A stretch of DNA of 64,000 nt from Trichobilharzia regenti (Eukaryota; Platyhelminthes; Trematoda; Strigeidida; Schistosomatidae): contig OX235266.1 in assembly GCA_944472135.2 (NCBI GenBank), positions 16,533,925-16,597,924 on the forward strand, written 5' to 3'. Shown here piece by piece: positions 57,246 through 60,200 of the stretch; position 1 is the first letter of the stretch; every line of letters begins with the position of its first letter. The notes under the pieces are model-generated. The model made no database searches, was not told the origin of the DNA, and saw only the letters and a list, made by a program, of their open reading frames with translations. Position numbers and translations under genes: made by a program.

Positions 57246-60200
57246 CATACATTTGACCTACAGAATTACCATGGAAGATCTGGACTTCGCAAATGGTTTA
57301 CGTCCGGGCGAAAATTTGTAAGAAGAGACAGAAAAGACGAGATTTTATGTGGGCACAAAGAAGACAAGGGTGATGAAGTCATATTAATGTATGCGTCAAG
57401 TTTGGGCAATGTGATAGTAAGTAATTCCATATTAGTTTATTTATTAGGTGTATCACACAGTGAGTGAAACAGTACTATTGTGGTGAGAGCAGGCTGCTAG
57501 CCAATTGGTAGACATTAATCGACGCTGATTGGTAGACATTAATCTGGGCTGATTCAATAACCAATCACAGCAGACTTAAACGTGGGCAAATATGATTCGC
57601 AGATGAATGGCTCTACTTTCCGAGAAATATCGAAAACAACCAATCAGAAGACTGTGTTTGTCTGCCTAACTTCCGAGAAACAACCAATTAGAAGACTGCC
57701 TTTTTCTGTTTGCATAAGCCCTATTAATGTACATAAAATATATATAAATACGCGTTGATTTTCGTAATAAAACGATCTGTTGCCTGGCCCTTGTCTTCTG
57801 TTGTTGCACTATTTACTGGATGACACAGTTTCGAACAAAATTTATTGCGGTTCATAATCATATCATCAATTATAATCCCACGACTTCGAAACTCCAATTT
57901 TATAGTTTTCTTTTTTTCATTTGTATTTGTCGTCATAGGGGTAGTAGAATTCTATAGATATCCAACTGGACAAGTGTTGAATTATTTCTGTTACACGTAT
58001 TTGCAGTTGATTCGACAAACGAAGCTCCTGTTATCAGGCTCTCCATGATAGATTTGGCTGCTAGGTTTTTGTGCTCCGCTAGTCTGACTGACTGCACCTG
58101 TTCTACTATTTTGACCTAGGTGTTTGACCTGACAATCATTGGAGAGGGAGGGTATTAGATAAACTAAATTGTTTTGTTTTAAAGGCTCCACAGGATCCAC
58201 AATTTAACCGACAAAGCTTGTTTCTAGTTGAGTTTGTGAGTTTGAATACCAGCCAATTTTATTTCTACTAACAATGCTAAGGATTCTCCTTATGGTTTCC
58301 AAGGTTTCTTTCTTTGTATGGAAGTACTACTGATGATTTAGATTCCTTATTGTTGGTGTTGTCATTATCCTGTGCGTGTTTGACATGCATGTCGTCATTA
58401 TTAATAATATTATTATTATCACTACTATCATTATTTATTTTAGTTTTGCATGTCCCTACATAGTGTCTGACTAATTTATCAGAGTAATTATTACGTTTCA
58501 AAGCTTCTCCTATATGCCTCACTTCCTGTCTTAGATTTTCCTTGGTACTATTTAGTTTTTGTGCTCTATTATTTAAACATTTCACCAATTCTATTTTCAC
58601 TGACATAGGATGGGATGACGGGAAAGCAACACATTCAAACAGATATTTGAACTTCCGATCATCCTAAATTTTGTGGAAGCCCTATCTGGCAATTAGGAAG
58701 TTTAAACCACCTTTGTACGTTCACAGCAATGATTCATCATCACAATAAACCTTCCTTGGTAAACTTTGTTTTGATACCATACCAGCCAGGGTAGATGTAC
58801 TATTACCTGTCTTCTTTGGTTTAATAATCCGCAATGTTACTTTGCTCTTCCATATGTCCTTTTAACTTGACCTAATTCTGCTTACTCACCCCTTAACTCT
58901 TTGTTAATTTCATGTATGCATTCCTATGACACATCGGTGGAGTGTGATCAGATTGTTCAACATGTGTTGCGCAAATACACAATACACGATTCAGACAGAC
59001 AAATTACGTCTTCTTATGTCAAAATCATGTAATATTCCTAGGATATATAGCAAGATAAAATTGCATAAAGAAGGATATCCGATAAGACGGATTATAGACT
59101 TTGGAAACACACCAACGTATATGCTGGCAAGATTTCTGTCAACAATACTAAGACCGACAAAAGACAAGATTCATTTGAATTAGTGAGACGACTAAGAACC
59201 ACTAAAATACAGGAAGAGGAAATACTAGTCAACTTTGATGTAAACAGTCTTTATACTAAAATACCCATTCAAATGGTCATGAATCCACTGAAAGAGAGAT
59301 TAAAAGAAAATGATGGTCTAAAAGACAGAACACATTCATCCGGAGAAGAGATAATAAAAGGGATGGGATTCTGTCTGACAACAACATATTTCACATTTGA
59401 AGGGAAAATATACTAACAAAATGAAGGAGTAGCCATGGGATCGCCCATCTCACTAATAATAGCTCACATATTCATTGATTTTTGTGCAAGAGAGTGCCCT
59501 TGAACTATTCAGGTCATCACTAAAATGTTAGCGGAGACATGTAAACGACACGTTAGTAATAATGAAAAAGAAGGATGCTGAGAAATTCTTCTCACACACA
59601 CATAAACAGGCATGTCGACTCAATAACATTCACTGTGGAAATAGAGGATGAAATTGGGGAACTGCCTATGTTAGACTGCAAAATACAAAGAGTAACAGAT
59701 GGTAGGTAGTACAAAAACGACGATATATAGAAAAACTACACACTCTGGAAGGTTCCTTGATCATCATTCATCTAATCCATTCAAGGTAAAACGAGGAGTA
59801 ATACAAAGTCTTGGAGATAAAATACATAGACTTATAACAACACTAGAGGACCAGCGTAAAGGAATAAACGTCCTACTCAAAATGTTACTCAAAAACAACC
59901 ACCCAAAAGAATTTATCAAAGATAATATAAAAACTGGAGAATGACAAGACGGAGGAATGCAAAAAAAAATAGTCACGATACCATACAAAAATGGTACATG
60001 ATAGGCGGATATCGAAGAAACCTCAAAAATATTGCGATTCGCACAACGTTTAAACTGACGAATCTAATCAAAAATAAGATAAATCAACTGAAAGATTCCA
60101 TAAAAATGATGGATAAAAACAATGTGATTCACAAAATATCTTGTGCCGACTGTCCAACTAAATATGTGGGGCAAACGTCCAGATCACTCAAAATAAGAGT

